Shown here: positions 16,532-24,793 of the stretch, piece after piece
Layout: the number at the start of each line of letters is the position of its first letter
Position numbering within the stretch: position 1 is the first letter of the stretch
Assembly (NCBI GenBank): GCA_964410485.1
Contig: CAYPHJ010000040.1
Location: forward strand, 1 to 39,964
DNA length: 39,964 nt
Source of the DNA: CAYPHJ01 sp964410485
Lineage (GTDB): Bacteria > Desulfobacterota > Binatia > UBA9968
Direction: 5' to 3'
Notes under the pieces: model-generated
Seen by the model: only the letters and a program-made list of their open reading frames with translations
Told to the model about the DNA's origin: nothing
Databases searched by the model: none
Program-made: the position numbers and the translations under genes

Positions 16532-17092
16532 TCAGAACCAGGTACCGCGGGGTAAGGGGATTCTGGCAAGATAAGCGAGTACAAAGAAGAGGAAATAGCT
16601 GACTCCCAACGCGACGCCAGCCATTCCGAGTGTAGCTTTGAGCGAAAGCTGTTCTTTGCCGGTGAGCACAAGCATGCAAATCAGCATGAGCAAAGTCATC
16701 GATGGGACGAAGCCTAGCCACTCCAGACTCCAGCGCGAGCCGTAGAGCACAGCAACGACGGCGACGAGCTTGACGCAACCGGCGCGATCCGGCCAGGTCA
16801 CTTTTGTAGGGCTGACAAGGCCGGAAATGAACATGATGACAGCCAGGACAGCCAAGACCAGCGCGACCGCCCTTGGCCAGAATGCCGGGCTTCCGCTGAA
16901 TTGTCCCGGCATTGTCGGATAATCCCGACTGAAGTAAAAAATACCAGCGACAGTGACGAGCAGCGCCAGCGCGCAGATAACTTCCGTATTGAATAGCCGC
17001 CAGCTCCCGGTTTTCACCACGCTCACCTCGGTCGGTTCACTATATTGAAGACAAGCCTCATAGCCCACTGCTACAGAGCAACGGAATTTCAT
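16532..17092 (-). CDS. tctB: TTT small membrane subunit TctB
   Basis: A 186-aa protein with four hydrophobic helices: after NTEVICALALLVTVAGIFYF, around AVALVLAVLAVIMFISG, LVAVVAVLYGS with MTLLMLICMLVL, and the last near GVSYFLFFVLAYL ending LPRGTWF. This architecture and the terminal LPRG are typical of TctB. The precise start is uncertain: the first ATG gives a 28-residue polar leader, and GTG codons within it (VSVVKTG) are alternatives that start just before the conserved part. It lies 100 bases upstream of tctA and 87 bases downstream of the receptor gene. Confidence 0.9.
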   Translation of the reverse strand: MKFRCSVAVGYEACLQYSEPTEVSVVKTGSWRLFNTEVICALALLVTVAGIFYFSRDYPTMPGQFSGSPAFWPRAVALVLAVLAVIMFISGLVSPTKVTWPDRAGCVKLVAVVAVLYGSRWSLEWLGFVPSMTLLMLICMLVLTGKEQLSLKATLGMAGVALGVSYFLFFVLAYLARIPLPRGTWF

Positions 17093-17179
17093 GTAACTCT
17101 CAGAAGCCTCTCGCGCTTAGAGAAGTGCGGGTGAGGGTACGTGAGGTGCCTGCTCTGGCGTGACTCCCGAGGCAACTGT

Positions 17180-18187
17180 TTATTTCTTCCGCAAGCCGAG
17201 CTCGGTTACCAAAGCCTCCCAGCGGGGATTCCATTCTTTGACAAACGCCTGCAGCTCCTTACCGCTCAGGAAACTCGGCTCGAGAAAAATCTTCCCGAGC
17301 CGCTCTTCGACCTCTTTTTTCGCAAGTACTGTTCTGACCACACCTTCGAGCTTTCTCTGAATTTCGGGGTGCAAACCCGCGGGTCCGATCATGGCATCCT
17401 GGGCAGACGCTGCATACTTGACCCCCAGCTCGAGCATCGTGGGAACTTGGGGAAGGGGAGCCATGCGCTTCTCACTAGCAACCGCGAGGAACCGCAGGTC
17501 GTCTTTAAAGGCAATGACCCCGGCCAACGGGATAAAAGCAACGTCGGATTCTCCTCGCGCCAGAGCAGTTGCAGCCGGGGCATCGCCACCGTAGGGTACT
17601 ACGGTGACTTTCCCTCCGCCCACAACCTGCAGGAAGGCATGAAAGTAAATACTATCTGTGGCGCCTACGCCGGAGGTGGCAAGACGTACCTTGCCCGGGT
17701 TTGCTTGCACATACTTGACGAATTCGTTGAGGGTTTTCCAGGGCCGGTCTTTATTGACTGAGAGCAGCATGCTGGTTCTGACCAAACCGGCAATGCCAGC
17801 CGACTTTTTCCACTCCAGAGGAGGTGTGGTCGTGAATTGCTGGAGAAACAATGCGCCGGTCCATTGACCGAGCGTATAACCGTCGGAAGCGGCTCTTTGG
17901 ACTGCAGTGGCACCGACAACGCCGACGCCACCCGTCCGGTTTGTCACTACGAAAGGCACGCCGAGTTCTTTCTCCAGGTGCGGTTGCAGAATGCGCGCAT
18001 AGGCATCACTGCGACCACCCGCCGGCCATGGCACAATATACGAAATCGGCCGTTCGGGATATTTAGCCACCTCGGGCGGGAGCTTTTGTGCCGGCGCAGC
18101 TGCCAAGGTTTGTGCAGCAGAGAGGATGGCGTAAAGGAAGGTCACGACGGCAAGCGGGCAACTAATACGCTCGTTGAATCGTTTCAT
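17180..18187 (-). CDS. tctC: TTT substrate-binding protein TctC, operonic with tctBA
   Basis: A 335-aa receptor. I start it at the ATG at 18187 because CGGAGGCG sits just upstream and it gives a clean signal peptide (MKRFNERIS, hydrophobic core, AAQTLAAAPA). Binding lobes show VPWPAGGRSDAYARIL, TNRTGGVGVVGATAV, ASDGYTLGQW and PQVPTMLELGVKY. The first loop has AGGRSD where its paralogues have PGGGTD or PGGGFD, again suggesting a distinct ligand. It is the only one of the five receptors directly ahead of tctB and tctA, so this is the cognate set. On the minus strand, TTGACA at 18345-18350 may be part of its promoter. Confidence 0.93.
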   Translation of the reverse strand: MKRFNERISCPLAVVTFLYAILSAAQTLAAAPAQKLPPEVAKYPERPISYIVPWPAGGRSDAYARILQPHLEKELGVPFVVTNRTGGVGVVGATAVQRAASDGYTLGQWTGALFLQQFTTTPPLEWKKSAGIAGLVRTSMLLSVNKDRPWKTLNEFVKYVQANPGKVRLATSGVGATDSIYFHAFLQVVGGGKVTVVPYGGDAPAATALARGESDVAFIPLAGVIAFKDDLRFLAVASEKRMAPLPQVPTMLELGVKYAASAQDAMIGPAGLHPEIQRKLEGVVRTVLAKKEVEERLGKIFLEPSFLSGKELQAFVKEWNPRWEALVTELGLRKK

Positions 18188-18407
18188 GGGTCGCCTCCGA
18201 ATAAAAACGCTATTGGTCTGTCCTAGTATCTCCGAAAATGTCCTGTCCAAAGTCCCGGGCCTCGAGTTGGGGAGGTTGCGCGAGCCTCCGGACTCGAGAA
18301 CCGAAACTATTTACATGCAGGCATAGCATCTCGCCCCCCGGACTTGTCAAGCAAGACAATAAGGAAGCTTCTTTACCGCAGCCGGTTATGATAACAGGAT
18401 GCACAAG

Positions 18408-19322
18408 ATGGCTAACCTGAAACGCTTACGCTTGATCCAGTTCAGGGCGGGGTACAATCTCGTCGTCCACGCTGCTACGGAATACGGCCTGTTCGCCAAG
18501 CATGGACTTACAGTGGAGACCGCTTACACGCCAGGGTCTCTATATCTTTCCGACGTGCTGCGCGCGGGCGATTTTGACGTCGGCCACACCGGGGCTGATG
18601 ACGTTATTGCCGATCTCCAGACAAATTCCACCTCGGATCTCTTTCTGTTCATGGGTCTTCACAGCGGTCTTTTGAGCCTTGTGAGCGCGCCCGAGTTTCT
18701 GACAGTGGATGCGCTACGAGGCCAGAAACTAGCCGTTGATGCCAGCACTAGCGGATTTGTTTTTATTTTGGAAAAGGCGCTTCGCAGTCGCGGACTCGCA
18801 AGAAGTGATTATGTGCTCGTTGAGGTGGGCGGAGTGGAAAGGCGATACAAGGCGCTGCTGGAAGGAGCTTGCGCCGCCACGCTCCTCACTCCGCCATACG
18901 ATGGTCAAGCGATCACGGCCGGGTGCCGTCGTTTATTAGAGGGAGCCAAGATGATGCCCGTCTATCAGGCGACGTGTGGAGCGGCCAGCCGCACCTGGGC
19001 CGCCCGCAACCCGGACACACTGGTGAGCTACATTCGTGCCTACGTTGAAGCCACCCAGTGGTGTTTTGATCACCGCAACCGCGCGGCTTGCCTCGCACTG
19101 TTGCAGAAGCACAACGGCCTCTCAGGAGCCGCGGCAGAATACACCCTCGACGCCATGATACACCCCGAGCACGGTCTTTACCCGAGAGCCGAGCTGAACC
19201 TTCCGGGGATCACGGCTGCCATCGAACTGCGCGCCGAGATGGGCTATTTCGAAAGCCCTCTGCCGCGCGCGGAAACCTACGTCGATCTATCTTACTACCG
19301 AAAAGCTGTCGGCGCTGCGTGA
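18408..19322 (+). CDS. NMT1/THI5-like (SsuA-type) substrate-binding fold protein without signal peptide
   Basis: A protein of about 304 aa with the periplasmic-binding-protein type II fold of the NMT1/SsuA family. Family-like segments are LIQFRAGYNLVVHAATEYGLFAKHGLTVE, VLRAGDFDVGHTGADDVIADL, LRGQKLAVDASTSGFVFILE and LLTPPYDGQA. The first residues (MANLKRLRL) contain no signal peptide or lipobox, and no ABC permease or ATPase lies nearby. It could be a cytoplasmic binding protein or enzyme, like the THI5 group, or its true start may lie elsewhere. An in-frame ATG nine bases earlier (18399) is possible. Confidence 0.85.
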   Translation: MANLKRLRLIQFRAGYNLVVHAATEYGLFAKHGLTVETAYTPGSLYLSDVLRAGDFDVGHTGADDVIADLQTNSTSDLFLFMGLHSGLLSLVSAPEFLTVDALRGQKLAVDASTSGFVFILEKALRSRGLARSDYVLVEVGGVERRYKALLEGACAATLLTPPYDGQAITAGCRRLLEGAKMMPVYQATCGAASRTWAARNPDTLVSYIRAYVEATQWCFDHRNRAACLALLQKHNGLSGAAAEYTLDAMIHPEHGLYPRAELNLPGITAAIELRAEMGYFESPLPRAETYVDLSYYRKAVGAA

Positions 19323-19343
19323 ACCACGAAGTGAGGCGCAAGA

Positions 19344-19613
19344 TTATCGCGACGTACGGTCGAGACGATCGTGCCCTTCGAGTTTCACAAGCTTATTGTA
19401 AAGTCCGATGATCAGCCATGTAGGCACCCACTGAGCAATGAAGTTACCCCACTTGCCTTGGCCCGCCATTTGAAATACCAGTGAAGCCATCATTGCGCCC
19501 ACGGCGATGCCAAGATAGGCAGACGATGGAATCTCAGAGGTATAAGTTTCCAACTGTTTGGTGAACCGATCTTCGGTATGCGTGCCGTCTCCGACGCTGG
19601 ACCGTAATTCCAT
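19344..19613 (-). CDS. Small membrane protein of unknown function
   Basis: An 89-aa protein starting at the ATG at 19613, chosen because AAGGAGGAG lies just upstream. It has a polar N-terminus of about 30 residues and two hydrophobic segments (YLGIAVGAMMASLVFQMAG and WVPTWLIIGLYNKLV). The C-terminus is charged (KLEGHDRLDRTSR). It resembles small two-helix membrane proteins that are common and uncharacterised in soil bacteria. It is convergent with the NMT1-like gene, 21 bases away. Confidence 0.7.
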   Translation of the reverse strand: MELRSSVGDGTHTEDRFTKQLETYTSEIPSSAYLGIAVGAMMASLVFQMAGQGKWGNFIAQWVPTWLIIGLYNKLVKLEGHDRLDRTSR

Positions 19614-20012
19614 AAAAGAACTCCTCCTTTTTGTGTTGAGCGGAGCAATGGCCATGCCATGGCGAGGCCTGTCGTACGGTTTAGCGAAACGTTTTTGCTG
19701 TATGTACGTTACCGAACGGCGAGAGAAAGCACCGCCTTTTTGGCGAGAAGAATCTTCTGCTAATTGACACGACGAGAACTAGTGCCGCCGTGTTCTAAGT
19801 GTGACACAACGAAAAAGGACATTGTCGCGTTTATGGGGCGAGCGACTGAAATGTTCCGTTTTCGCGTACTGCTGCTGCGAGGCGGAAGTAAGTCCGGTGT
19901 GGCAAAGATTGACCGCTGCCCAACGCGTGAACTATGTTAATGCTGCTTCTGCAACCGATGGTGCGTGGTTGTGCAGAAACAAAGTCGGCGGCGGGAACTT
20001 CGGAGGTGCTCG
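19614..20012. other. Divergent intergenic region, no gene seen
   Basis: About 399 bases separate the small membrane protein (minus) from the receptor (plus). A TTGACA occurs at 19764-19769 without a good -10. Short open frames here have no family-like sequence and no ribosome-binding site, so I leave them out. Confidence 0.5.
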
Positions 20013-21005
20013 ATGAGAAGAAAATGGCTCATGCGTGGGACAATTGCTTTCCTTGCAGGATGGGTCTCTATTGCAGCAATTTCGGATTGCCTTCTGGCTG
20101 CTTCCGCTGAAGACACTCAGAGGGCGATCACATGGCTGGTCGGTTCCCAGCCGGGAGGCGGATTTGACGTGCACAGCCGGGTAGTAGCGCAAGGGATGCG
20201 CAAACATCTGGGAGTCCCTGTAATCATCAAGAACATGCCGGGCGCCGGCGGGGTGATCGCCTGGAATACTTTGTGGGCCAGTAAGCCTGATGGCTATACC
20301 ATTGCCATCGTTAATATTCCCGGCGCTATTGTTTCGGAACTGTTTAGCAAGCCCCGGCCGCAGTACCGGCTGCGAGAGCTTTCGTGGATCGGGCGTATTT
20401 CGTCCGGCCCGTATATCTGGGGCGTTGGCGCCAACACTCCCTATCACACGGTCAAGGACATGCAGAAAGCAAAGGAAGTCGTCATTGCCGATCAGTCTAC
20501 CGCCGCAACATCATGGCTCGTGCACGCGCTTACCGCCCAGGTCATGGGCATTCCGGCCAAGATCACTCTCGGCTATCCGAGCGCGCCCGCTTCAGCTACC
20601 GCCGTTGTGCGTGGAGAAGCCGAGGTCAGGGCCATCGGGATGGATTCCCCTGGCCAGATGCAATTCATTCGGGATGGCAGCATTAGACCGCTGTGGGTCT
20701 ACCTGGAAAAAAGGGATCCGGAATTTCCCAACGTGCCGACAGTTGCAGAGCTGGGATATCCGGAATTGACGGGCCTCGAGTCCAACCGGGTTGTGGCGGC
20801 ACCTCCGGGAGTTCCGCCCGAACGTTTGGCCATGCTGCGCGATGGATTCGCCAAAGCAATGGCAGATCCCGAGGTTAAAGAGCAATTCAAGAAGATCAAT
20901 GCGTGGGTGGACTTATCGCTCGGTGACGAATACAAGGCGGTTCTCGATCGCTTCTTCAGTATCATCCAGAAGCAATCGAAGATTTTTCCCGAAGCAATGA
21001 AATGA
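20013..21005 (+). CDS. TTT (Bug/TctC-family) substrate-binding protein, orphan
   Basis: A 330-aa receptor beginning at the ATG at 20013, which follows CGGAGGTGC. The signal peptide spans about residues 1-31 (MRRKWLMRG, hydrophobic core, CLLAASAED). The binding lobes contain VGSQPGGGFDVHSRVVAQGM, IKNMPGAGGVIAWNTLW, KPDGYTIAIV and VPTVAELGYPEL. It shares the GGGFD first loop with the receptor at 7822-8811 and may bind a related ligand. No transporter subunits are adjacent. A 9-bp-word repeat hairpin follows its stop codon directly. Confidence 0.93.
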   Translation: MRRKWLMRGTIAFLAGWVSIAAISDCLLAASAEDTQRAITWLVGSQPGGGFDVHSRVVAQGMRKHLGVPVIIKNMPGAGGVIAWNTLWASKPDGYTIAIVNIPGAIVSELFSKPRPQYRLRELSWIGRISSGPYIWGVGANTPYHTVKDMQKAKEVVIADQSTAATSWLVHALTAQVMGIPAKITLGYPSAPASATAVVRGEAEVRAIGMDSPGQMQFIRDGSIRPLWVYLEKRDPEFPNVPTVAELGYPELTGLESNRVVAAPPGVPPERLAMLRDGFAKAMADPEVKEQFKKINAWVDLSLGDEYKAVLDRFFSIIQKQSKIFPEAMK

Positions 21006-21008
21006 TGT

Positions 21009-21081
21009 GGTTCAAACGGTTCAAATCGTTCAAAACGTGTCAGACGATTGGAACCATTGGAACGGCTGGAACGATTGGAAC
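21009..21081. repeat. 9-bp word repeat with inverted halves (GGAAC family)
   Basis: The right half (21046-21081) is four 9-bp words in register: GATTGGAAC, CATTGGAAC, GGCTGGAAC, GATTGGAAC. The left half (21009-21036) has GGTTCAAAC, GGTTCAAAT and CGTTCAAAAC, the opposite-strand version. The two halves could pair into a hairpin just after the receptor gene. The same family recurs at 30651-30735. Confidence 0.9.
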
Positions 21082-21133
21082 TCCTTCAATAATCAGTTGA
21101 CCTCGTTCGGTTTTTGTAGTTCACTCTTCGCGA

Positions 21134-21760
21134 ATGCATCCTGAGCCGGCAGTGGCGGAGAGAATCAGCCCAACCAAGTGGTTGAGGCGTTTGTACGAAT
21201 GGACAATCGGCTGGGCAGAAAGGCCGGGGGGAACCTGGGCCTTATTCATTATTGCCCTGGCTGAGTCATCCTTTTTTCCCATTCCACCTGACGTTTTGCT
21301 GTTGGCCCTGTGCGTGGGGTCTCCGGCCAAGTCTTTCCGTTTCGCGCTCGTCTGCTCCGTCGGCTCCGTTATCGGCGGCATGCTAGGCTATGCGATCGGG
21401 TATGGCGCGTGGCAGGTTGTCCATGGCCTTTTCATCCCATACATTTTCTCACAAGGGGTGTTTGATCAGGTGCAGCAGCTTTATGAAGGAAACGCTTTCG
21501 TCGCCATATTGACAGCTGCTTTTACCCCCATTCCCTACAAGGTTTTCACGATTGCAGCGGGGGTTTTCAATGTCGGTTTTGGGACGCTAGTGGTCGCCTC
21601 GTTACTCGGCCGCTCGGCGCGGTTCTTATTGGTCGCTGGGACAATTTATCTGTTCGGCACGCAAGTTAAGGCATTGATTGAAAAATACTTCGATTGGGTG
21701 ACCTGGCTTTTCCTGATACTGCTTGTCGGTGGCTTCGCAGTGGTAAGGTATCTTAGGTAG
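21134..21760 (+). CDS. VTT/DedA-like (YqaA family) membrane protein
   Basis: A 208-aa inner-membrane protein. Signature segments are ALAESSFFPIPPDVLLLALCVG, GSVIGGMLGYAIGYGAW, the re-entrant-like TAAFTPIPYKVFTIAAGVF, and LGRSARFLLVAGTIYLFG. The E..FFPIPPD and F.PIPYK motifs with the distal Arg are typical of the VTT domain. DedA relatives are linked to membrane homeostasis and lipid-carrier recycling; the role of the YqaA subgroup is unclear. The ATG has no strong ribosome-binding site, so the start is less certain than the frame. Confidence 0.92.
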   Translation: MHPEPAVAERISPTKWLRRLYEWTIGWAERPGGTWALFIIALAESSFFPIPPDVLLLALCVGSPAKSFRFALVCSVGSVIGGMLGYAIGYGAWQVVHGLFIPYIFSQGVFDQVQQLYEGNAFVAILTAAFTPIPYKVFTIAAGVFNVGFGTLVVASLLGRSARFLLVAGTIYLFGTQVKALIEKYFDWVTWLFLILLVGGFAVVRYLR

Positions 21761-21816
21761 CCTCCGAGAAAAGACCATGGCGCAATCGCTGCTTTTTAGT
21801 GAATTGATTACGAAAA

Positions 21817-21849
21817 GCAGATTCTTCGGCTAACGCCTCAGAATGACAT
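21817..21849. repeat. Half copy of CAGATTCTTCG...CAGAATGACA element
   Basis: The stretch CAGATTCTTCGG...CTCAGAATGACA matches one arm of the long inverted element at 34930-35036. It lies between the convergent VTT and DUF2130 genes. Elements with this wording are dispersed in many environmental bacterial genomes. Confidence 0.75.
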
Positions 21850-21874
21850 GACGACCGAACTAAATCGCAAGGAG

Positions 21875-23146
21875 TCAGTCGTCGGCGTTGAAATCGAGCA
21901 GGCCTTGAAACTCGAGCCCCTCGATTTCTTGTAGTGTCTTACCGGCGATTCCCTGGAGATCACCGTACATTCCCACGGTTGCTTGCATTACGCGGTCGAT
22001 TTGCTCCTCGCGCTTGGCCCACTGCTTGGTGATTGCCTTGCGCTCCCGATCCAAGTCATCGCGCATGGAAGAAAAGGCCTCGACGATGGCCTGTACCCTC
22101 TGGCGGAAGCGCGGGCCGGTGAGGTATTGGTATACCATTTCCATTTTGGTCTGTTGCCCCTCCGAGGCCTGGCGTACACATGTGACTTCAATCAAGGTCT
22201 GGCGCAGGGACATGGCCAAGGGTAGGGCGACTTTCGGGTGAGCGACCCAAACACCTTCGACAAAGTCAAATGTCTCCACGTCTCTTGGTAGCGTCTGGCT
22301 GATAATGACGGCAATCTCAGCCTTGGCGGCCCGTTGATCCTCGCGCAGTTTGCTTAGCCACGCATCGCTCCAGTTTTTGGTCCTCTTTGATTCCCAAAGA
22401 ATTGTGCCGCATGGTTGCCCCAATGGACCAATGACTCGCTGGAGCACGTCTCCTCCAAGCTCGCCCTTCGGTACTGGCTGGATCAAGTCGCGTGGAAACC
22501 TCGTGCCCAGCAAGGACTCGAGCACCAGTTCTTGAACTTCTCCTTGAAGCTGCTGCGAGCCTTGTTCGGCTTTGCGTTTGAGCTCTTCGATCTGCTTCTG
22601 CATCGCGGTGATAGTTTGGTCTTTTTCCAGGACCTTCAACTTCAACTCCTCTTCCGCTTCCTTTTTGGCCTTCTCCCGCGCGGCAGCCAAATCCGTTTGG
22701 ACTCGCTTTTCGATGGTCAGTTCCAACTCACGCCTCGCATCATCGAGTTCCCTTTGTTTCCGAAGGACTTCCGCCTGTACCTTCTGGGCCTCGGCCAACT
22801 TCTCATCTCGATCTTTTAATACTTGTTCGAGGTCGTTGAGTTCTTTGGCTTTTTGTTCGAGCTCGCTCCCCAGTGTGAGCTTGGCTTTCTGATGCTCTTC
22901 GGCGGCTATTTTGACCCGTTCTTGCCGCAGCTTGGCGGCGATCTCCTCCTCCAACGATTGTCTTTCGCGATGAATGTGCTCTTCTCGTTCGCGGAGGAGT
23001 TTTTCGCGGCGGCTGATATCGGCATCCTTTTGTGTGAGCCGCTGTTCATACTCGCGGCGAACGGAAGCCAATAAGGGCGCGGCGAGGGATTCGGTGATTT
23101 TAATTTCAGATTTGCATTGTGGACAGACGACCGTGGGTTCGGACAT
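21875..23146 (-). CDS. DUF2130 coiled-coil protein with PD-(D/E)XK-like domain
   Basis: A 423-aa protein starting at the ATG at 23146, preceded by AGGAGG. The N-terminus has a CPQC zinc-knuckle half (residues 8-11). A very long coiled coil, dense in Glu, Lys, Gln and Arg, covers about residues 30-200. The conserved DUF2130 domain follows, with LESLLGTRFPRDLIQPVPKGELGGDV and ILWESKRTKNWSDAWLSKLREDQ. The Asp of GGDV and the E-x-K of WESK fit a nuclease-like catalytic core. The domain is uncharacterised; a DNA-related role is plausible. The frame stays open for about 90 codons upstream, but that part is repeat DNA and not protein-like. Confidence 0.9.
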   Translation of the reverse strand: MSEPTVVCPQCKSEIKITESLAAPLLASVRREYEQRLTQKDADISRREKLLREREEHIHRERQSLEEEIAAKLRQERVKIAAEEHQKAKLTLGSELEQKAKELNDLEQVLKDRDEKLAEAQKVQAEVLRKQRELDDARRELELTIEKRVQTDLAAAREKAKKEAEEELKLKVLEKDQTITAMQKQIEELKRKAEQGSQQLQGEVQELVLESLLGTRFPRDLIQPVPKGELGGDVLQRVIGPLGQPCGTILWESKRTKNWSDAWLSKLREDQRAAKAEIAVIISQTLPRDVETFDFVEGVWVAHPKVALPLAMSLRQTLIEVTCVRQASEGQQTKMEMVYQYLTGPRFRQRVQAIVEAFSSMRDDLDRERKAITKQWAKREEQIDRVMQATVGMYGDLQGIAGKTLQEIEGLEFQGLLDFNADD

Positions 23147-23173
23147 GCGACCTCCTGCTGGTGAAGAAAAGAG

Positions 23174-23293
23174 AAACTCGAAACTTGAAATCCGAAATCC
23201 GAAAGAAATCTCAATGATTGAATAGCACAAAATGCAAAACAAGTCTGAGTTTCGGATTTTAGGATTTTCGGTTCGGTTTGTTTCGGATTTCGG
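23174..23293. repeat. 7-bp word repeat with inverted halves (AAATCCG family)
   Basis: Left words AAACTCG, AAACTTG, AAATCCG, AAATCCG (23174-23201) face right-hand complements rich in TTTCGGATTT (23247-23293). The arms could pair. The element lies just upstream of the DUF2130 start and runs into the truncated xanthine-dehydrogenase fragment. Confidence 0.85.
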
Positions 23294-23780
23294 AGCAGGC
23301 ACTGGAAAACCAAAAGCACCGAGAAGGCTCACGATGCGTCCATCGCCGCTCAGATCGCGGAAGTGCACGTGGATCCCGAGACGGGTCAGATCGCTCTCAG
23401 GCAGATGATTTCCGCGCATACAACGGGGAAAGTGATCAACCCGCTAATGCATCAGGGTCAGATCGATGGCGGGATCGTGTTCGGCTTGGGTTATGCGCTC
23501 ACCGAAGAGATGAAGCTCGAAGATGGGCCGTATAACGACGACGAATTTCGGCGAGTTCAAAATTCCGAACATTCAGGATATTCCCCGTTTGAAGACCTCT
23601 GTCATGGAAGCCGTGCCAAGCGGGCCTGGCCCGTACAATAGCCTTGCCATTGGCGAGGTGGCTAATGTGCCGACGGCGGCGGCAGTGGCCAATGCGGTGG
23701 CAGACGCCTGTGGTGTGCGAATAAAAAGTCTCCCGATCACAGCGGAAAAGGTTTACGAGGGTTTGAAACACAGAGATTGA
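23280..23780 (+). pseudogene. C-terminal fragment of a xanthine dehydrogenase molybdenum subunit, frameshifted
   Basis: Translated in two frames this reads as the last roughly 165 residues of a molybdenum hydroxylase large subunit. The first frame gives IAAQIAEVHVDPETGQIAL, HTTGKVINPLMHQGQIDGG and GYALTEEMKLEDG. The next frame gives RITTTNFGEFKIPNIQDIP, GPYNSLAIGEVANVP (with the catalytic Glu) and ANAVADACGVRIKSLPITAEKVYEG. The switch needs removal of one G in the GGG at about 23525-23527. The N-terminal 600-odd residues are missing; the left border is the repeat at 23174-23293. It is not a copy of the intact coxL at 12521-14839, whose C-terminus differs in sequence. The frameshift could be real or an assembly error; the truncation is real within this scaffold. 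Confidence 0.9.
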
Positions 23781-24487
23781 AAATTTGGCGTGCTGGAGTA
23801 TGTCCTGAAGCCCTTCAACGTTTCCGTTTAACGCCGTCCACCGCGAGCGGCGGTTTAGCCGACGCGGCATTAAGCCCGCGAGACTACTGAAGTACAACAC
23901 TCATCTTCATGGTTCAACAAACAACCGTCGCATAGGCTTGCGCCACAGTGAAAGCAATTGAACTCATCTCCGTGTTGAATCTCATTCCTGCACCGAGCGC
24001 ATTCGATGCACCCATTGATGAGTTGCGACATGACTTCCTTCGCGGACTCGGTTTCGGCGCTTCGTTGGTTCCCCTGGTTTCCCGGACAGGCACTAGCCGT
24101 ATATCATCTGACAGGAATGGAACCAACCGGAGAAAGCAAAAATTTCCTGAACACTTGCGAGAGGACGGTTTTTGTGGGAAATGCTGCGGATGACGAGCTT
24201 CTGAAGAGGCGGGCAAGATAGGGCCGGCCTGAGGCGCGGGGGAGTATTAACGGCGACCTGTCCTGCCCACCTCCGTCCGTGAAACATCCCGCACAGGAAT
24301 TGCGGTTTTACGGGAGTCTCGCTGCGAGGTGGAGCAATCAGCATGCCAGGCAATCTTTTGCCCCGCCGCTTGGACAATCGACCTGTTTCCAAAGCTATTG
24401 TAGGCATCATCATAGAAAAGAATTCGCACCCGCGCCCGAATGGGCACAACGGCGCCGATTCATAGGGGCGGAGGACATGGCCCGGCC
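23781..24487. other. Gene-poor stretch, nothing recognised
   Basis: About 707 bases after the fragment. Several short frames exist on both strands, but none shows family-like sequence, a ribosome-binding site or a signal peptide. It may be decayed coding DNA. I see no inverted repeat that would mark an insertion sequence. Confidence 0.5.
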
Positions 24488-24721
24488 CTAACCAGTAGCT
24501 TTTCGCCGCCGCTCGTCAATCCATGAACGAGCCATATCCATGGCAGACCGCTCTGCGGCCTCTCTGGTCTCGAACAAGAGCACTGAAGCATCCAGTAGTT
24601 GGGAGCCGCTGCCGTTCTCACCCTCCCAACTTATATCTGCCACCGGCAACCAGAGCCCGCTACGTTCGTACGGTTGACCGTCGGCAACAACGAGGTGGCC
24701 TTTATAGCGCAACACAGCCAT
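24488..24721 (-). CDS. Small conserved hypothetical protein (77 aa)
   Basis: The protein sequence looks genuine: LRYKGHLVVADGQPYERSGLWLPVADISWEG, then a short linker, then FETREAAERSAMDMARSWIDERR. This two-part layout (a beta-rich start with GLW.P...I.W, then an amphipathic helix ending in WID) recurs in small uncharacterised proteins of proteobacteria, some grouped as DUF6566-like. No clear ribosome-binding site is seen, so the start may differ. It lies in a gene-poor region next to the assembly gap. Confidence 0.65.
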   Translation of the reverse strand: MAVLRYKGHLVVADGQPYERSGLWLPVADISWEGENGSGSQLLDASVLLFETREAAERSAMDMARSWIDERRRKATG

Positions 24722-24793
24722 ACAAGAGTGTATGTGGAGACGCTCTTAGATGAGTGGCGAAGTAAGGACGCGATAAAAGTCACTGTCTGCTAA

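Noticed and set aside
21009..21081. Short regular repeats considered as CRISPR
   Set aside because: Units are 9 bp with no spacer of 30 bp or so, arms are inverted and no cas gene is in the window.
23147..23419. N-terminal extension of the DUF2130 frame
   Set aside because: It covers repeat DNA and the fragment gene; a strong AGGAGG marks the ATG at 23146.
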